Assembly (NCBI GenBank): GCA_017562135.1
Contig: QEYB01000050.1
Coordinates: forward strand, 124,001 to 188,000
Origin: Dipylidium caninum
Taxonomy: Eukaryota; Platyhelminthes; Cestoda; Cyclophyllidea; Dipylidiidae
Reading direction: 5' to 3'
Length of the DNA stretch: 64,000 nucleotides
In this document: positions 1-13,700 of the stretch, piece by piece
Position numbering within the stretch: position 1 is the first letter of the stretch
How the letters are laid out: each line of letters begins with the position of its first letter
The notes under the pieces: model-generated
What the model was told of the DNA's origin: nothing
Seen by the model: the letters and a program-made list of their open reading frames with translations, nothing else
Databases searched by the model: none
Position numbers and translations under genes: made by a program

Positions 1-905
1 TCGAAAGCAGATTGCAGCAAAACGCGATTTCCATTTGCTTTCTTTGTACTAGCTCAAATTGAGTAAACAAGCTTCGAGAAAAGTTAATGTGCCATTCGGA
101 AGTGGAACCAATAACAATAAAAAGTGCTCAATGTTGGTTTCAAGACTTCCGTTCCGGAAATCCGATCATCGTTAAGGAGCCTCGCCTCGAAGGAGACCAT
201 CGGCCCATGTTGGCAACGGGAAGAAATCAAGCACGACAATTGTGGAATCCCATCTACACACACACTATTCGTGAACTCGGGTCTTGACTAAATTGCAGCT
301 AACCAAACGTCCACGGCTGGGTTGAAATATCTGTGCACAGTAAATACAGGAGGAAAACTTTGGACTCGTGTGTGCCTGCAGCACGAATGCATGTTCAAGC
401 GACCGCAAGAACAAGTGAGCATCTTCGTTGTTTCCTTCGCAATACACAATTGCCACCGCTTATTGCACCAAATCATCACTTGTGATGATCGGGGAGGATC
501 AAGCAAATGGGGAGATGAAAAATACTCCTCCCGAGACACACACCTAAGCCGAAATTTCATCGAAAAGGAATTAAGGTCGGCAAATGGTGGAATACCCAAG
601 CAGTGGCCACTCCTTATTCCTTTCTCTGATACAACCGGGCGGAAGCGTAACAGCGGCGGAATCCCATTGTCGAGCATGAAATTGGTGACAAGTATGGGAG
701 GAAACTCATGAAGAACAACAACCATCAGTGCTCAATTGCCATAGTGCAATGCTGCTGCATGATGAAAACGCATGGCGACCACTTAAAACTTCACTTGCCG
801 TTGAAAAATTAAATGACTTCTTTGCAGAACGAGATTTTACCACATCCCCGATATTCAACACTCGACTGATCACTTCCTTTTAAGCAATTACCCAATATTT
901 TTGAA
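1..905 (+). mobile_element. decayed mariner-family transposon, copy 1 (truncated by window edge)
   Basis: The plus strand holds a broken mariner-type transposase. A helix-turn-helix segment reads [14 protein letters not shown] followed by [11 protein letters not shown] (about 130-210). Fragments then resemble the IITCDD region of the catalytic core (about 465-495) and the LLHDENA motif (about 750-770). A hydrophobic PHPRYS-like segment lies near 835-855. The reading frame is interrupted by stops and shifts, so it is a pseudogene. No terminal inverted repeat is recognised; the 5' end lies outside the window. Its core is almost identical to copy 2. Confidence 0.7.
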
Positions 906-1201
906 GGCAAATCCAATACCCTAAGTTGTATTATAAATGACTTTGGATCGCTCATTAACATTAAAAATAAGTATTTTTGCAAAAGCAGAAAGTCGTAAGT
1001 TATCACGACTGAATATACGAAATAACTTGAGAAATTGAGCTAGTTGCTTTTGGCTTGGACAGGAAGCCCGTTTCATAGTTTCCAAAATAATATTAATTTC
1101 GATTGCTCCCGAGGTGACACTTTCCCCCTTTGTCCAAAATACACACATGGTACTCTGTCATTTGGGAAGTAAGTTTTCCGATAACATAAAAGTTAACTTA
1201 C

Positions 1202-4200
1202 CAGTGGCGTCGTTTATAAGACGGGGATGCTTCTCCACATCCGATGGTTCGAAAGTGGGTGGAACAGCGAATTTAAAGAAAAGACGAGGGGAAGTGTTCT
1301 TTAGTTTTGGTGTCCACGACGACACATCTTCCCTTCAACATTCCATAATTCGGTTTTATTTCCCTTATGGTTATCCCGTTATTCTCGAAACTAACTTCGC
1401 CAGATGCAATTTGTCCCACATCAACCATTCGACCATCAGTGCTGCGCACTTCCCACAAATAGTCGACTTTGTTAACCTTATTCCCGGTTCGAGTATCTAA
1501 AATTACACCCAAAAATGGTTAAAATCTGATTTTGTGGCAGGAGTGAAAAAAAAGGGTGTAGTCGCCGAAAACCTCAAACCCACCCAGTGCTTGGCAGTCG
1601 AGACGAATTGTGCCTCCGGGGAGGGCTGACGCCTGACCCTGGTCATCGAGCCCCTCGACCCGGGCCCAGTATTTGGGCACTGGCTTCTCCTCTACAAAAT
1701 CAGCACAAATGTTACTGTCCATCAATTCAGTAGATAACTGAATGACTTGAGTAAAAAATTTTGGAGGTGGGCTCGTGGTAACAAAATTTCATAATCCTTG
1801 GTCCTAATTTCCTCCCAAAAAGATTGTATTGTAAAGTCAAAGAATGGGGGAGTTGAGCCCACCTTTCGCTTCGGTGTCAACTTTCTCATCCGCCAGTCTG
1901 ATGGCATAGTAGGGGGATGTGTAACTTGCGCCATCTTTGGTAACTCGGCACCGCAGACGAGTGACTTTGTCCGTCGGAACGTCTTCATTACTTGTTCCCT
2001 TGAGAGTGAGTTCTCCATTGAGACCCTCCTTAAAACTTTCAACTCGCTCTGGATCCACTATGTCGAGTACATCAGGAAGACCATTTCCGAGGCTCGTGTA
2101 GTACTCCCAATCATAGGCGACGTCAGTTACCAATTTTCGGGTTTTGGGGTCTGTCAGGAAAAAGACATGAGGTGATCACACCAGTGTCAGTTGGAAGCCT
2201 CGATTATCATCTTAAACAGTAGTTTCCGGGTAGTATATGTCCTGTGCCGGGCACAATTCCTTGCAAAATGCTCTTGAGAAGGCGCTAGAAGTACTGACCT
2301 CTTGCGAAGCAGCGCAACGTCTTTTCATCCGCAGTCAGTTCCACGATACCCAGAGCTTTGTTCGCACCGTCAATGTCTACCACGAGTTCACCATCACCTT
2401 GAAACAGATCGGAATAGAAAATCCCTTTTAACTCGTGCCCCATTGGAACACTTTTTCTTTCGAAATTTACATAACAGATCTTAACCACGCTACCTTCGAT
2501 TTGTTCTTCTGGGTATTTGGGTGTGAAGTCAAGTTTGAAGAACGGTGAGGAGTACGTCTGACCATTGTAGACGACTTCACAACGGCCCATTGCACCAGTT
2601 AGCTCTGGACCCATCAATCGTACATGTTTCAGCACCAAACGGGGCCCGTCGAAGATGACTTCGTTGGCTAGCCTGGCCGCTGGAGAGTATCTTGCCATCC
2701 GGTCTCAAAAGACTCCAATCGTAGATCGCCTGATCACTCGTTATCTCCTCATCTTCATCTTTATCTTTTAGAATGCAAAGAGTGCATATGGATGAGTTGT
2801 GATGAATGAAAAACTGATAATGTGGACTGAGGAGAGTAGAATTTTACCAGCGTTTTTACCTTTGGCGACGCACACCAATTCGACGTCCTCCCCGGGCATA
2901 CTCCTCAAATCTCCACTCGGATGCAATCCTTTGACAGTGACCTCGACGCGATTGCCTTGCACTATAAACAAGTCACCTCGGTGAACCACAAATGCTTCCA
3001 TCGATTGAGGAGCCACAGAAGAATAACTTACGATCGGGTTCTGGCTGTCCAGGCTCAGGCACTGTAACGGTTCCGTCCTTCCTAACTATTAAGAGGCCAA
3101 CATAATCGGAGGTATAGAAGTGAGGTTGTGGCACATCGCGGTCGCTAACTGGTCTACGACGTGCAAGTGTGGCATAACACCTAATTCGCATGGGGAAGCG
3201 GCCTGTTGACGGTGCCGACAGTCCAGAAAGTCGAAGGCTTCCATGCGATTCAATATTCACAGCATTTGCGAAGAAACTGCTATCTACCGAAGCGCCGGAG
3301 GCGTCTCGGAACTCCCATCCATAAACGATAGCATAAAGAGCTACCGAAATCGGCTTCCCAGTGGTTGCATCTGGAGTGTAGAGTAAGCGGTAAAGTAATG
3401 ACAAGAGCAGTGGAAATAAAGTGCCTTCTTTGCCTTCAGCACTCACTTTTAACAATGCATTCAAGCTTGGCGTCGCTTCCTTGGCTGGCCTTCAATTCAC
3501 CGTTAATGGCTCCCTCGATCTCAACAGTAACACCATCTACAAATTAAGGATACTATTTATAGTCCGTGTTCCTAATATCTGGGGGAGCCACAAGGCACCA
3601 AAGCGCTATTTACCAATTTCGTGGCCAGGAATGGGCGGTTTTGTCACCGCGGGCAAGCGATCGACGACAACCATAAAGTATGGTGAGACGAATTTGATCT
3701 CCTTATTCTCGTCTGTAGTGCTAGGATCAACCACTGTGGCAGGGATGTGGAGCACGCAACGTCCTTTAATACCACGACCTCCAAGTCCTTCTGGAGCCCG
3801 AATACCGCGCAATTCCATACTGTTGCCGTCGGTTTTTATGCCCACGGCAACGGTACTCGTCATGGCCGGATCGTTATCCAAATAGCGCCACTCCCATCCG
3901 AAACGGACGTCCTCCTTGAGGATTTCATTCGTATCCGCTCTGCGGGCCTTACACGTCAGCTGTGCATCGTCGCCAATGTGTTTGACGGAAATTCTGCCCT
4001 GCTCATCGAGGCCGTCTACGAGGACTTCAACTGGCACTTCGCCGTTGGGAAATTGATCCACCGGCGGTACTGGAGAAGAATTTAGAAGTTCTCCAAATAT
4101 TTCGATAATTAAAAACATCTATAAACTTAAGTACCACGACGATTTATTATAAAGGCCTCTCTGTCAAGAAATTTCAACAGTTTTTACACAAAGACGGTCA

Positions 4201-4790
4201 CTTGATTGCTAAGCGTTGAATGAGACGTTGAAGTGGAATAAATGAAGAAGTTTTACCTTCTGCCTCATCCTCCGTGACATGGAAGTAGAAGAAGGGAGTG
4301 CTGATGGTGGCCTTCCCAGCAAGAGTGATCAGACACCTTCCTCCAGCCTTCGGTTCCTTGCGCAGGTCAATGAAATTAATGGCATTCTTTCCTTGGATAT
4401 TCACCCTACCGGCAATAAGCATCGGGCTTATTGCATTCTGGTCGAGGTCGCTAAACTCCCAGCTGATAGTTGCATCCGGGACAACTTCATTCGTCTCGAC
4501 ATCTGTGTAAGGCGAGAGGTGACTTTATTAGCAGACTGCGGGAGGGGAGAAAGTGCTGACAATAAATCGACAAAATGACACACCGTAAGCGGTGCAGGTG
4601 ATGGTCGCATTGTCGCCCGGTTTAGCATACACGACTCGATCTGAACTAATGCCGGTCAATTCGAAGCGAATCTTCCTCTCGTCTTCGGTGGTTGTGCCAG
4701 TCAGTATTCCCGTCTCGTTCTGCCACCCTGGCGGTTTTGTCACATCCTCTTTTGGCGGTGCCGCAGTCGTCGTCATCACTCCAGCTGCTA
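1202..4790 (-). CDS. perlecan-like gene: tail of six divergent atypical Ig-like modules
   Basis: Six more modules of the same fold follow the cassettes but do not follow the D-C-B-A order. They are at about 4,580-4,790 + 4,255-4,512 ([30 protein letters not shown]), 3,606-4,080 (single exon: [35 protein letters not shown]), 3,430-3,545 + 3,010-3,390 ([19 protein letters not shown]), 2,860-3,000 + 2,510-2,770, 2,300-2,420 + 1,840-2,170 ([20 protein letters not shown]), and 1,519-1,700 + 1,202-1,500 ([18 protein letters not shown]). Frame breaks by one base occur near 2,684 and at an A run at 1,279-1,282. Confidence 0.7.
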
Positions 4791-7700
4791 AGAGAAAGAT
4801 GGCAGATCAGGAGTAATTCTGAGTTCCACGATCCCCGTAAAATCCTCAGAAGTATGTAAGGAACGCGTACCTTCTTCACATTCACCTCCAATGCGGAAGA
4901 GATGACTGAAGTATCTGGTGTCATCGCCCGCTTTACGAGAGACGACGCAGCGTCCAAACACCACATTGGCAGGATTTTTACCGTCAGTCAAATGCAGCGT
5001 CGGACCTTCAGCCACAGCCGAACTGGATATCAGTCCAGCAAGTGGGATCGGAGAACCCTTGGCATTGAATAACTCCCAGCCGTAGACGAAAGTATCGGGT
5101 GTTTCTGTTTCTTCTTTAAAGTGGGTTAAAAAGACTCATCCAAGGGGTTGGTAAAAAAGGTGGGAAAGAGAAATGAAAAGCGGTTGCATACCAGTGACTT
5201 TGCAGTACAATGCAGCTGAGTAGCCTTCTTGCAGCAAAAGATTGCCGCAAGGGCTTAGTCCTTCGATTGTCGGTGAAATAGGGTCGAATTCTTTGGGTAC
5301 AGGTCTGCCATCTGTAAATCAGAGAAAAAATTTATGCGGAGAAGGGTTCATGTTATTAATTGCCTTTATCATCCTCTCAATTACTGCATCTCACCTACGA
5401 TCGGAGCCCCGTCTTCACCGAGGGTGACTACTGGAATGTAAACGGAAGCGTAGCGCAATAATTTTGACATAGCGGGATCATCCGAGTCGACAGTCCTCTC
5501 GGCCACAACACGGATGTGCAAACCACCTCGTTGGGGTACAAGACGGTCTCCCTTGAACTTGTTCACTTTCATCTCACCGCTGTTTGAATCAACATGGATG
5601 CCATCGCCGAGAATACCCAGTGGAGCTGGACTTCCGTCAGTGTAGCTTGCTTCAATACCGAACCTCACCTTATCCGTCTCGTCTTCTCCAGTTTCAGTGT
5701 CTAAAATGGTTAACGAATGCCAGTTTGCAAAGCCTTAAGACTGGTTCTATGGCTTCCCGATGAAGCGACGACAATAACACTTTCCGCGGAGCCGTCATGA
5801 CTTTTGCCTTTTTTTCTCCCTAACTCGAATGTCCATGTGGTCAAGTCGGGACGCATAATTTTGATGGCACTCAATAGGCGAACATGTTTCCCAGAAGTAC
5901 TTTGTACATTTAATAAAGTCCCCTGCTGTGTCCATTGTTTAGCCTCCTTCTCCTTCCTTTTTAAACTCCAGCCTGCCAGCTTCGTGGCAGAACCCTCTTT
6001 CCCTTCCCTGCATTCGGTAAATGTTTCTACGCAACTTTCGGCGCACAACTCCTGACATTCCACATCTACCCCGAAGAACTGATTTTATTAAACACGTAAA
6101 CCTAGCGGTACTTACAAAAAGGAGATTAATGTTTGACACTTACTGATAAGTCTTCCCTTGATTGTAACCTCATCGCCCTCCTTTGCAGCCAGGGCGCCGT
6201 TGGCGTCCAGTCCGTCCACTTGAACTTGGAACTTTGCCGGCTCTGTCCTATCGATATCTGCGTGGATGAAGTGTGAGGAAGCAATTAAGGAAGAGCTTAT
6301 CAGACATTTATTAAAGCTAACCCCAAATTCCATTTTATCAGAGGCGTTAATACAATTTAAGAGCTGAGAAAGTAAGTGTAAGCGTACAATGGCAAGAGAC
6401 TTGGCACGAGACATTTCACTTTCCAATGAAGCAAGTTAATGGAGGATAAAGTGAAATTTTTCCAGTACCCGGTGGATTTGTAACGTAAATGATCTTGACG
6501 TACAGAGAGACTTAACATCCATAAATTCGAGCTTCTTGCTCGGGTCAGGCTTGACATTGAAATCAATGAAGCCGCCAGGCTTTGTTTCACCGGGTGAGAG
6601 GACACCTTGATCCTTTCGGTCTTTATCATCCACCGAGGTGGTGTTGATGAGGACACAGCGGGCACGGAGACCGGCAGCGGACTGTCTCAGACCGGTGAGT
6701 TTTATTTCGCCGGAAGGCAAAAGTTCTACACTGTCGGCCAGAGCACTGGTGTCCACTGGACGGTTGTCTTTAGTACGAATCTCCCAGGCATAAGTAAGAC
6801 CGTCTACTTTGTTCTTCGAAAAAGCATCTACAGTGAAAAGTAGGCTAATTTTAAGAAGGCATCCACGCATGTCTCAACCTAAACTTAATCTTCTCTCATC
6901 TATACAAGGCATTCTTCACCGTCGCAGTGCCTTTTGCTTTAACAGTTTCGCTCACCTTGAGCTTCGCAGGCAAGAGTGACTGAATCACTTTCGTCACGAT
7001 TCACTCGGTTGTCGTCTGCTCCTTTAACGATGACGTCTGGCTTTTCGTCTGCAACACAAACGTAATTCAGATGAATCTTCTGGTGATTAAAGTGGCAGAC
7101 AGAATCAAGATGACAGGACTTCCCGAAGATATGATGAGAAGGGCAAAGTGGGAATTACCAAATACACCACATTAAGGAGAGACTCACCTTCAACATCAAC
7201 TGTATCCAAGATTTTAACCTTTTCCTTATCATCTTCACCATCTTTAGCCTGGCTAATGACAATGAAGGGATCCGATGGTGGGAGAACCGGTTGGTCAACG
7301 TCATCTTCACCTTCTGATCCGATCACACGGCACCTTCCTGTGACAAATTTTCCATCATTTGGTCCAAAGAACTTTGACATGTCAATATCGGCAATGGGTC
7401 TGCTAAGTTGAATGCTATCTCCGTCGATTTCGACTCTGGAGAAAATTTGGCTTGGAAGGACAACTTCACCGGCGGAAGTGGTGAATTCCCACATAAAATT
7501 GCCAGCTTGAATCGGTCTGCCTGTGTCAGTATCTGGCAATGACAGTGTGCCGGTTTTAGATTCTCGTTCGTGGAATGGTAACGGAAATGGCCTGATACCA
7601 CCTATAACTTACCGATGGCCTTGCACTTGAATCTGCGATCGTGGGACGAATGAGTTGGAATCTCTTCAACTTCGGTGACAATTTTTCCTTCTATAAAGTG

Positions 7701-10700
7701 GACATTTTGTCCATAAGAGTTAAGAATATAATAACTGCGAAGTCACCAGTGCACTTAACATGCACTAAATCCAATTGCAAGAAAGACAAGAAGGACAGTG
7801 AAGCCCTGGACGTACCGCGTTTGCATTTGCCGCCAATCTGGAAGTAGTAACTGCCGTAACGGGCGCTGTTGCCAGCCTTGCGGGCGATCAGACAGCGGCC
7901 AAAGAGCATATCGCGCTGCGCTCGCATCCCCGTCAGACGCAGTTTCGAGCCCTCCTGTTCAACTGATTTGGCCAGAGTGCCGGCCATTGATACTTTGTTC
8001 CCACCCGGTTTGATCACCTCCCAGGCGTAAATCAAACGGTCATCATCTTCCGACAAGCCTAACAACGTTAAATGAAAGGCTCGTAATTGGCAGTGCAAGT
8101 TTTGACAACTCGAATATGATTAATGGGAGAAGGCTAAAAGGACAGGCGCCTTATATTTTCCCGATTGCTGACTAGGTCAACTTTTCGCGGTTGCGCATGT
8201 AGCCCTGAGGCCCATTCTGCTCACCTCTAGCTTTGCATTTCAGCGTGACATTGCCGTTTTCTTCATATTCCAGGTTGCCACATTCGCTCAACCCGAGGAC
8301 AAGGGGTTTGAGATCAGGAAGATGGACAGCAGGCTTTCGGTTGTCTACGAAAGTCGGAATTTTATAGTATTTTAAAACCGCTGAGTGATGAATAGCAGAC
8401 GATTTACAGATGTATACTCACCAGGAACTGGTTCTCCGGTCTTATCTAAAGTCTTCACTGGGATCGGCTGAGAGGTAAACTTTTCCAGCACACTATCGTC
8501 TGCAGGAGACGGTCTCTCTGCGGTGAATACGACAAAAAGATCATCAGCCTTGCTACTAAGAGCGTCTCCGCGGTAGCCTTCGATTTTCAACCTCCCAGTC
8601 TCCGTGTTCATTTCTACGCTTTTAGCAAGGATGCCCGGGGCGGCTGGCGACTTATCAGCGTGATTCACCTCAACACCGAACTTAACACTGGGATCCTTTT
8701 GAAGTTCTTCGCCGGTTTCAGGATCTGAAACGAGTATGATAGATTAAAATACACAAAAACGCTAATATAATATGAGTGAAGGGTCGAAGTGATGAGAGTC
8801 ACCGAGGAGCTTGACGTCCAAAACCTTGTCTGCACCACGTGCGATGGCTAGATTTCCCTCCTCATCTAATCCATCGATGACGAATTTGAAGTCCTTTGGA
8901 GTTGCTATGGCAAAAGGAGGCTTACTTTTGAAGATGCCAATTGGCGGTAAGAAGGGAGAAGAGGAAGGACTGAACTTACGCAATTCCGGTTTCGGCACAA
9001 CCTTGTCCTCAGGTGCTTCAGGTGTCATCGACTTCACGTCAAACTCAATGTAGGGACTGTCGACTTCAACACTCGGGTCGATGACACTTTCCACTGGGAG
9101 ATCGGGTTTTACATCTAGACCTCTGTTCGCGTTCACAGCCACGCACTTAGCACGCAGTCCAGAGGCAGTTTTGTAGACACCCCGCAGACGCAGAGCAGCT
9201 CCTGACGGAAGTGGCACTGACTTGACAGACTTCGCGAGTGCCGAGGTATCAACTGCAGTTCCATCCCGATATTCAAGCACCCAATGAACTTCCAATCCTT
9301 CAATCGGACGTCCGGTCTCTGGATCTACGACAATTTAGATTCGTTATAGTTAATTTAATAACTCGAAAAAAGGGGCAAAAAATACTTACTTGCGGCAACA
9401 CAACTGATCACTTTATTATCGCTCTCAGCAGCTGTCACCTTGCCATCCTCGACTCCCATCATATTGAATTTAATCTTTTCTTCTAAAAAAAGGGGAATCA
9501 ACTGCTACGTAGCTCAGTGTAGGATTAAAAGCAAACGTAACTGCCTATTATACAAACGTACTTTCGGCGACTTTAATCTCGCCAATTTCCAGAGCACCAG
9601 AAGGATCCCTTTCAATTAAGAATTTGGGGCCCGACGAATAAATGTCCCTTTCAAAACCATCTTCACTTCTGGGAACGTCAGCAATACATTCACCGTAGAC
9701 TTTGTTTGAGCCTGTCAGCGCTTTAAAGTCCAAATCTACTCTTAAGTTGCTCAATGTCACCTTGTTTCCCTCAGTTCTGACCTTTCCGAAGAGGAGAGAC
9801 GGTGGAAGAATCTCTCCAGTGTCAACGGAACGGAATCGCCAGATAAACGTGGCATTTTCTAAACGATCTCCGTTTGCTGGATCTGGGAATATAAGAGAGG
9901 TGAATTACGCAAATTCGGTAAAACATTCACGGAAATCTTAGTTTCCCCCAGTCCTTTATCTACGCAGTGCCCTGGATGTATGGCGTATTTCTAAGACCTA
10001 TCGCGGTACCCTGCCTTGGGATGAGGTAAAGCAGTTGTTAAAAGATGAATTAGTAGGCAGCTTTGGCCTATAGCTTTATAAGGGATCGGCTCGAAACTTG
10101 AGTGGGGAATTAAAGAAGCCATGGAGGAGTTTTCGAGTGTTGCATCACATTTGTTGGGGCAAAAAAGACAGCGTTAGTGGACGTAAAGGCAGCCTACCAT
10201 AAGCGTAACATTCAAAAGCTCTTTCCTCGGGATCATGTCGTGGAATGTCCTGGACGTCGACTTTCACAAGGGCTTCGGGACCTAAAAGATGAAGTAAAAC
10301 CTCATGCATACTCTTCCCAGTTATTCCTCCTTCACCAAAATTTCAGCTCTTCACCTGGTTCACAAGATGCACCGATTTCAAAGTATTCGCTGTAGTACCT
10401 TGAACTGTCACCATCGGGTCGAGCCACAATACACCGTCCGAAAACACGTTTAGCCGGCTGGAACAATCCCATCAGCTCTAATTTATTGCCAGACTGTCTC
10501 ATGAAGTCGGCAACAATACTGACGAAGGGCAACGCCCTGCCCTTCTCGTCTCTTAACTCCCATGCGTACAGGAGTTTGTCAACATCGTTAGTTGAGCCTA
10601 GACACACAAGAAATGGTCATCTATTGTAAAGTCACTAAAGAACTGACGAAATAACAAGAAAGTAGACAGTGCATTCTGTGAGAAAAAGTGATCTTGCGTC

Positions 10701-13700
10701 TACGTACTCGAAACATCGCAAGCCAGCGTCTTCTGACCACCGACTTCTATGGGCAAATTGCGACAATCGCTCAAGCCAACGACCAACGGCGCCAGGTTAG
10801 GCCACATTTTGACAGCCGGTCTATCATCTACGGCCAAAAAAAGAGTGATTTGTGAGTCGTTTCAATGTAACAACATGGAATATACCAAATACGCTGGTCG
10901 GATGTCAACCCGTTTGCGTGGACACAAGTTTCGCAATAACTCAGTAAGTTGCAAAGCATTGTGTAGCAATGAACATTAAACAGATTTGGGTCTAAGCGGT
11001 TGTTCGCAAATTAGAAGCAACGGGGACATTTGCAATCTCTTCTTCACATTCTCCCTAGGAAATACGAGGTGAAGATCCTCGTCGAGGATGTTGAATTCTC
11101 CTCAAATACTTCAATTCTACAAATGATGGCGTATTACCGAGCAATTAAAGTGGCAGTTTGACGCCTTTCCCCTTCCAGCTACTCTAAGAAGGTTGTCAAC
11201 ACATGTAGCCGCGGTAACAGAGCACGGGAATGTAGGTTAAATCGAGTGAAAACTACAAAAGAACAGGCTCTTGCGAACATAGCATTGAGTAGGGACTTTA
11301 GGGAGCATCTTGAGATGGCCGCTTTCCCCGAATTGTTAGCTTTTCACAGGTTAAAGTCGCCTCGCAAATGTCCACTCCGACACGCACTCAACCGTGGTAA
11401 GGAGACTAAATACAAACCTTCCACCGGTTCTCCACCATCGCGAGTTAAAACGGGATAGAAGTATGGCGATGCAAAACGCTGACGCTTCTGTGGTCCACTG
11501 CGTTCGGCTACAACTCGCATGCGAATATCCTTAGCTGTGGGACTGCGTCGGTCTCCTCGGTACTTGTTCAGTTTGATTTCACCCGTTAGGGAGTCAATTT
11601 CAACAGATTCGGCGATGAGATTCAAGGGAGCTGGGCTTCCATCAGCATTAGTTACTTCCAAACCAAAACGAATGTCGCCGTCCTCAGGAATGTCTGCTCT
11701 TTCATTCTTGAATTCGTCTGTATAAGTAAAAAATTTACAATTATTTCAATCTTCTATCGCGTAGAATGTTAAAATTGTATTCTCTTCAAAACACCACAAC
11801 TAACCGATAAGCTCGGCCTTAATGGCAACGGTCGAGTTTTCAGATCCCGCCAAATTTCCGTCAGAGTCGAGGCCGGTTACTTTAACCCGGAAATATTTTC
11901 TTGGGTCACTATCGGGTACTATAAAAGCAAAAACCCTGGTGTTTACCCGGGAGGCAGTATATACAGTTAATAAATAGGAAACCACGCACTTGGGACAATA
12001 TCCTCCAGCTTTCTGGCAGGTTCAGGTTTCTCAGGATCCTCTTCAACGGAAACATCAATGAAGTCGCCAGAAGCTTGATCTTCTGGGCCGAGAAGAGTAT
12101 CGGGTGGAATGTCAGAGGGCTCCTTATCCTTGTCTTTGACACCTCTGAGTATACATCTCAAACGAAGTCCGTCCACATTTGAGCGCATTCCAATAAGTCT
12201 CATTTCATATCCAGAACTATCCCTCGCCGGCATCAACTCCACTTTCTGAGCCAATGCACTGGTGTCCATCGGTCGTCCGTCCCTCGACTGCACCTCCCAT
12301 AAATGGTCGACGTTGCGTATTTTGGCGCCTGTCTGATCGTCTACAAGATTCAGGAAGAAATGAGGAAACGTTACTAACAGTTGGAATTCAGTAGCATCTC
12401 GACAGTATGGTCAGGAATTAAGTTAACCGACAAGGAACAGGGTCACTACACCATTCCGTACTCCACTCACCAATCCCAACACACTTCAGTGTGACAGTGT
12501 CTCCAGGCTTCCCTGTAATTGTGCCTTCTTCAGCTCCATCCACATGAACTCGAGGCTTATCGTCTAAAGGAAGACAAATAATATCAAATTAAAGTTTATT
12601 TTTAAGCGCACAGATTTCAGGGTGTGCAAATGGTCTCACCTTCGATAACGTCTTTTTTCGAATAGGTTGGCTCGTCGGTGGCATCATCCTTCGACACTGT
12701 CATAATAGGGTCGGATAAACTCTCAGCGGGTTCCACTTTGCCATCTTCTCGAGGCACGAGGGCCACACAGCGACCTTCCACAATATCGGCTCCTTTGTCG
12801 CCAAAGTACTTCGAAATGGAAATGTCCTTCCGCAGTTTGCCCAGCATAATGGAGTCGCCGTACATCTCAACGTTCTCAAAGAAATGCCCAGGAAGAATTA
12901 CATCACCAGAAGGAGTGGTGAATTGCCAATTGTAGGAGGTTCCGGCAACAACGGAGCCGTCGGATCTCTCTTTAATGCGAAAACCAGTGGGTTACGACTT
13001 GTTTAAATTCTTATATTCCACAAAAGGACTATGGTCTTACGTGTAACTGCGCAGCGGAACCGTCTTTCATCCGGAGCTTTGGCTGGTAACTCTTCCACCT
13101 GCACCAATTCGTCTTCAACTAATAAAATCACAGACACTCTTTACCAATCTCGTTTACTACTTGAAGGCCTTGTTGGAAAGGTTTCAGTCAAAATTAAATG
13201 AAATACACATAAGATTGCAAATTATTTAGGTCGGAGGTTATGAATGCGATGGTAGAAACTGTGTAGAAGGCCAAACCCGCAATATTGCTTGCCTGGGTCG
13301 CAGAGAGGCCCTACAAGGAAGTCTCGACTGTAGTACTTCTCTGAGCTCTCTTTCTTCCTAGCAACCACACAACGTCCGAGTAAACTCTCTCCCTCCGCCA
13401 AGGTCTTCATTCCACGTAGATCTATTTGGTTTCCGACAGAATGAACATATTTGGCAATCTTATCCATTGACACCGGTTGACCTTGGGTGTTTCTCAGGTC
13501 CCACGCAAAGAGGAGGCCAGTTTCGTCTTTAACGCCTAGGCGTAAGAATAGGGCTTTTATACTTTGCCGGAGAATAAATCATCGCTCATATCCATCCCTA
13601 ATCTCTTCCACTTTGAATTTTAGACATAAAGCTTCTTTGTGAATTACTTGGTGACTACTTCGTCTTCTTCAGTACATGGATGTGACATATTCACTTGTTA

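Noticed and set aside
10021..10200. Possible inserted element in the intron between cassettes 2 and 3
   Set aside because: No transposase motif, inverted repeat or copy elsewhere in the window; the nearby first D exon (10,198-10,281) explains the only coding signal.
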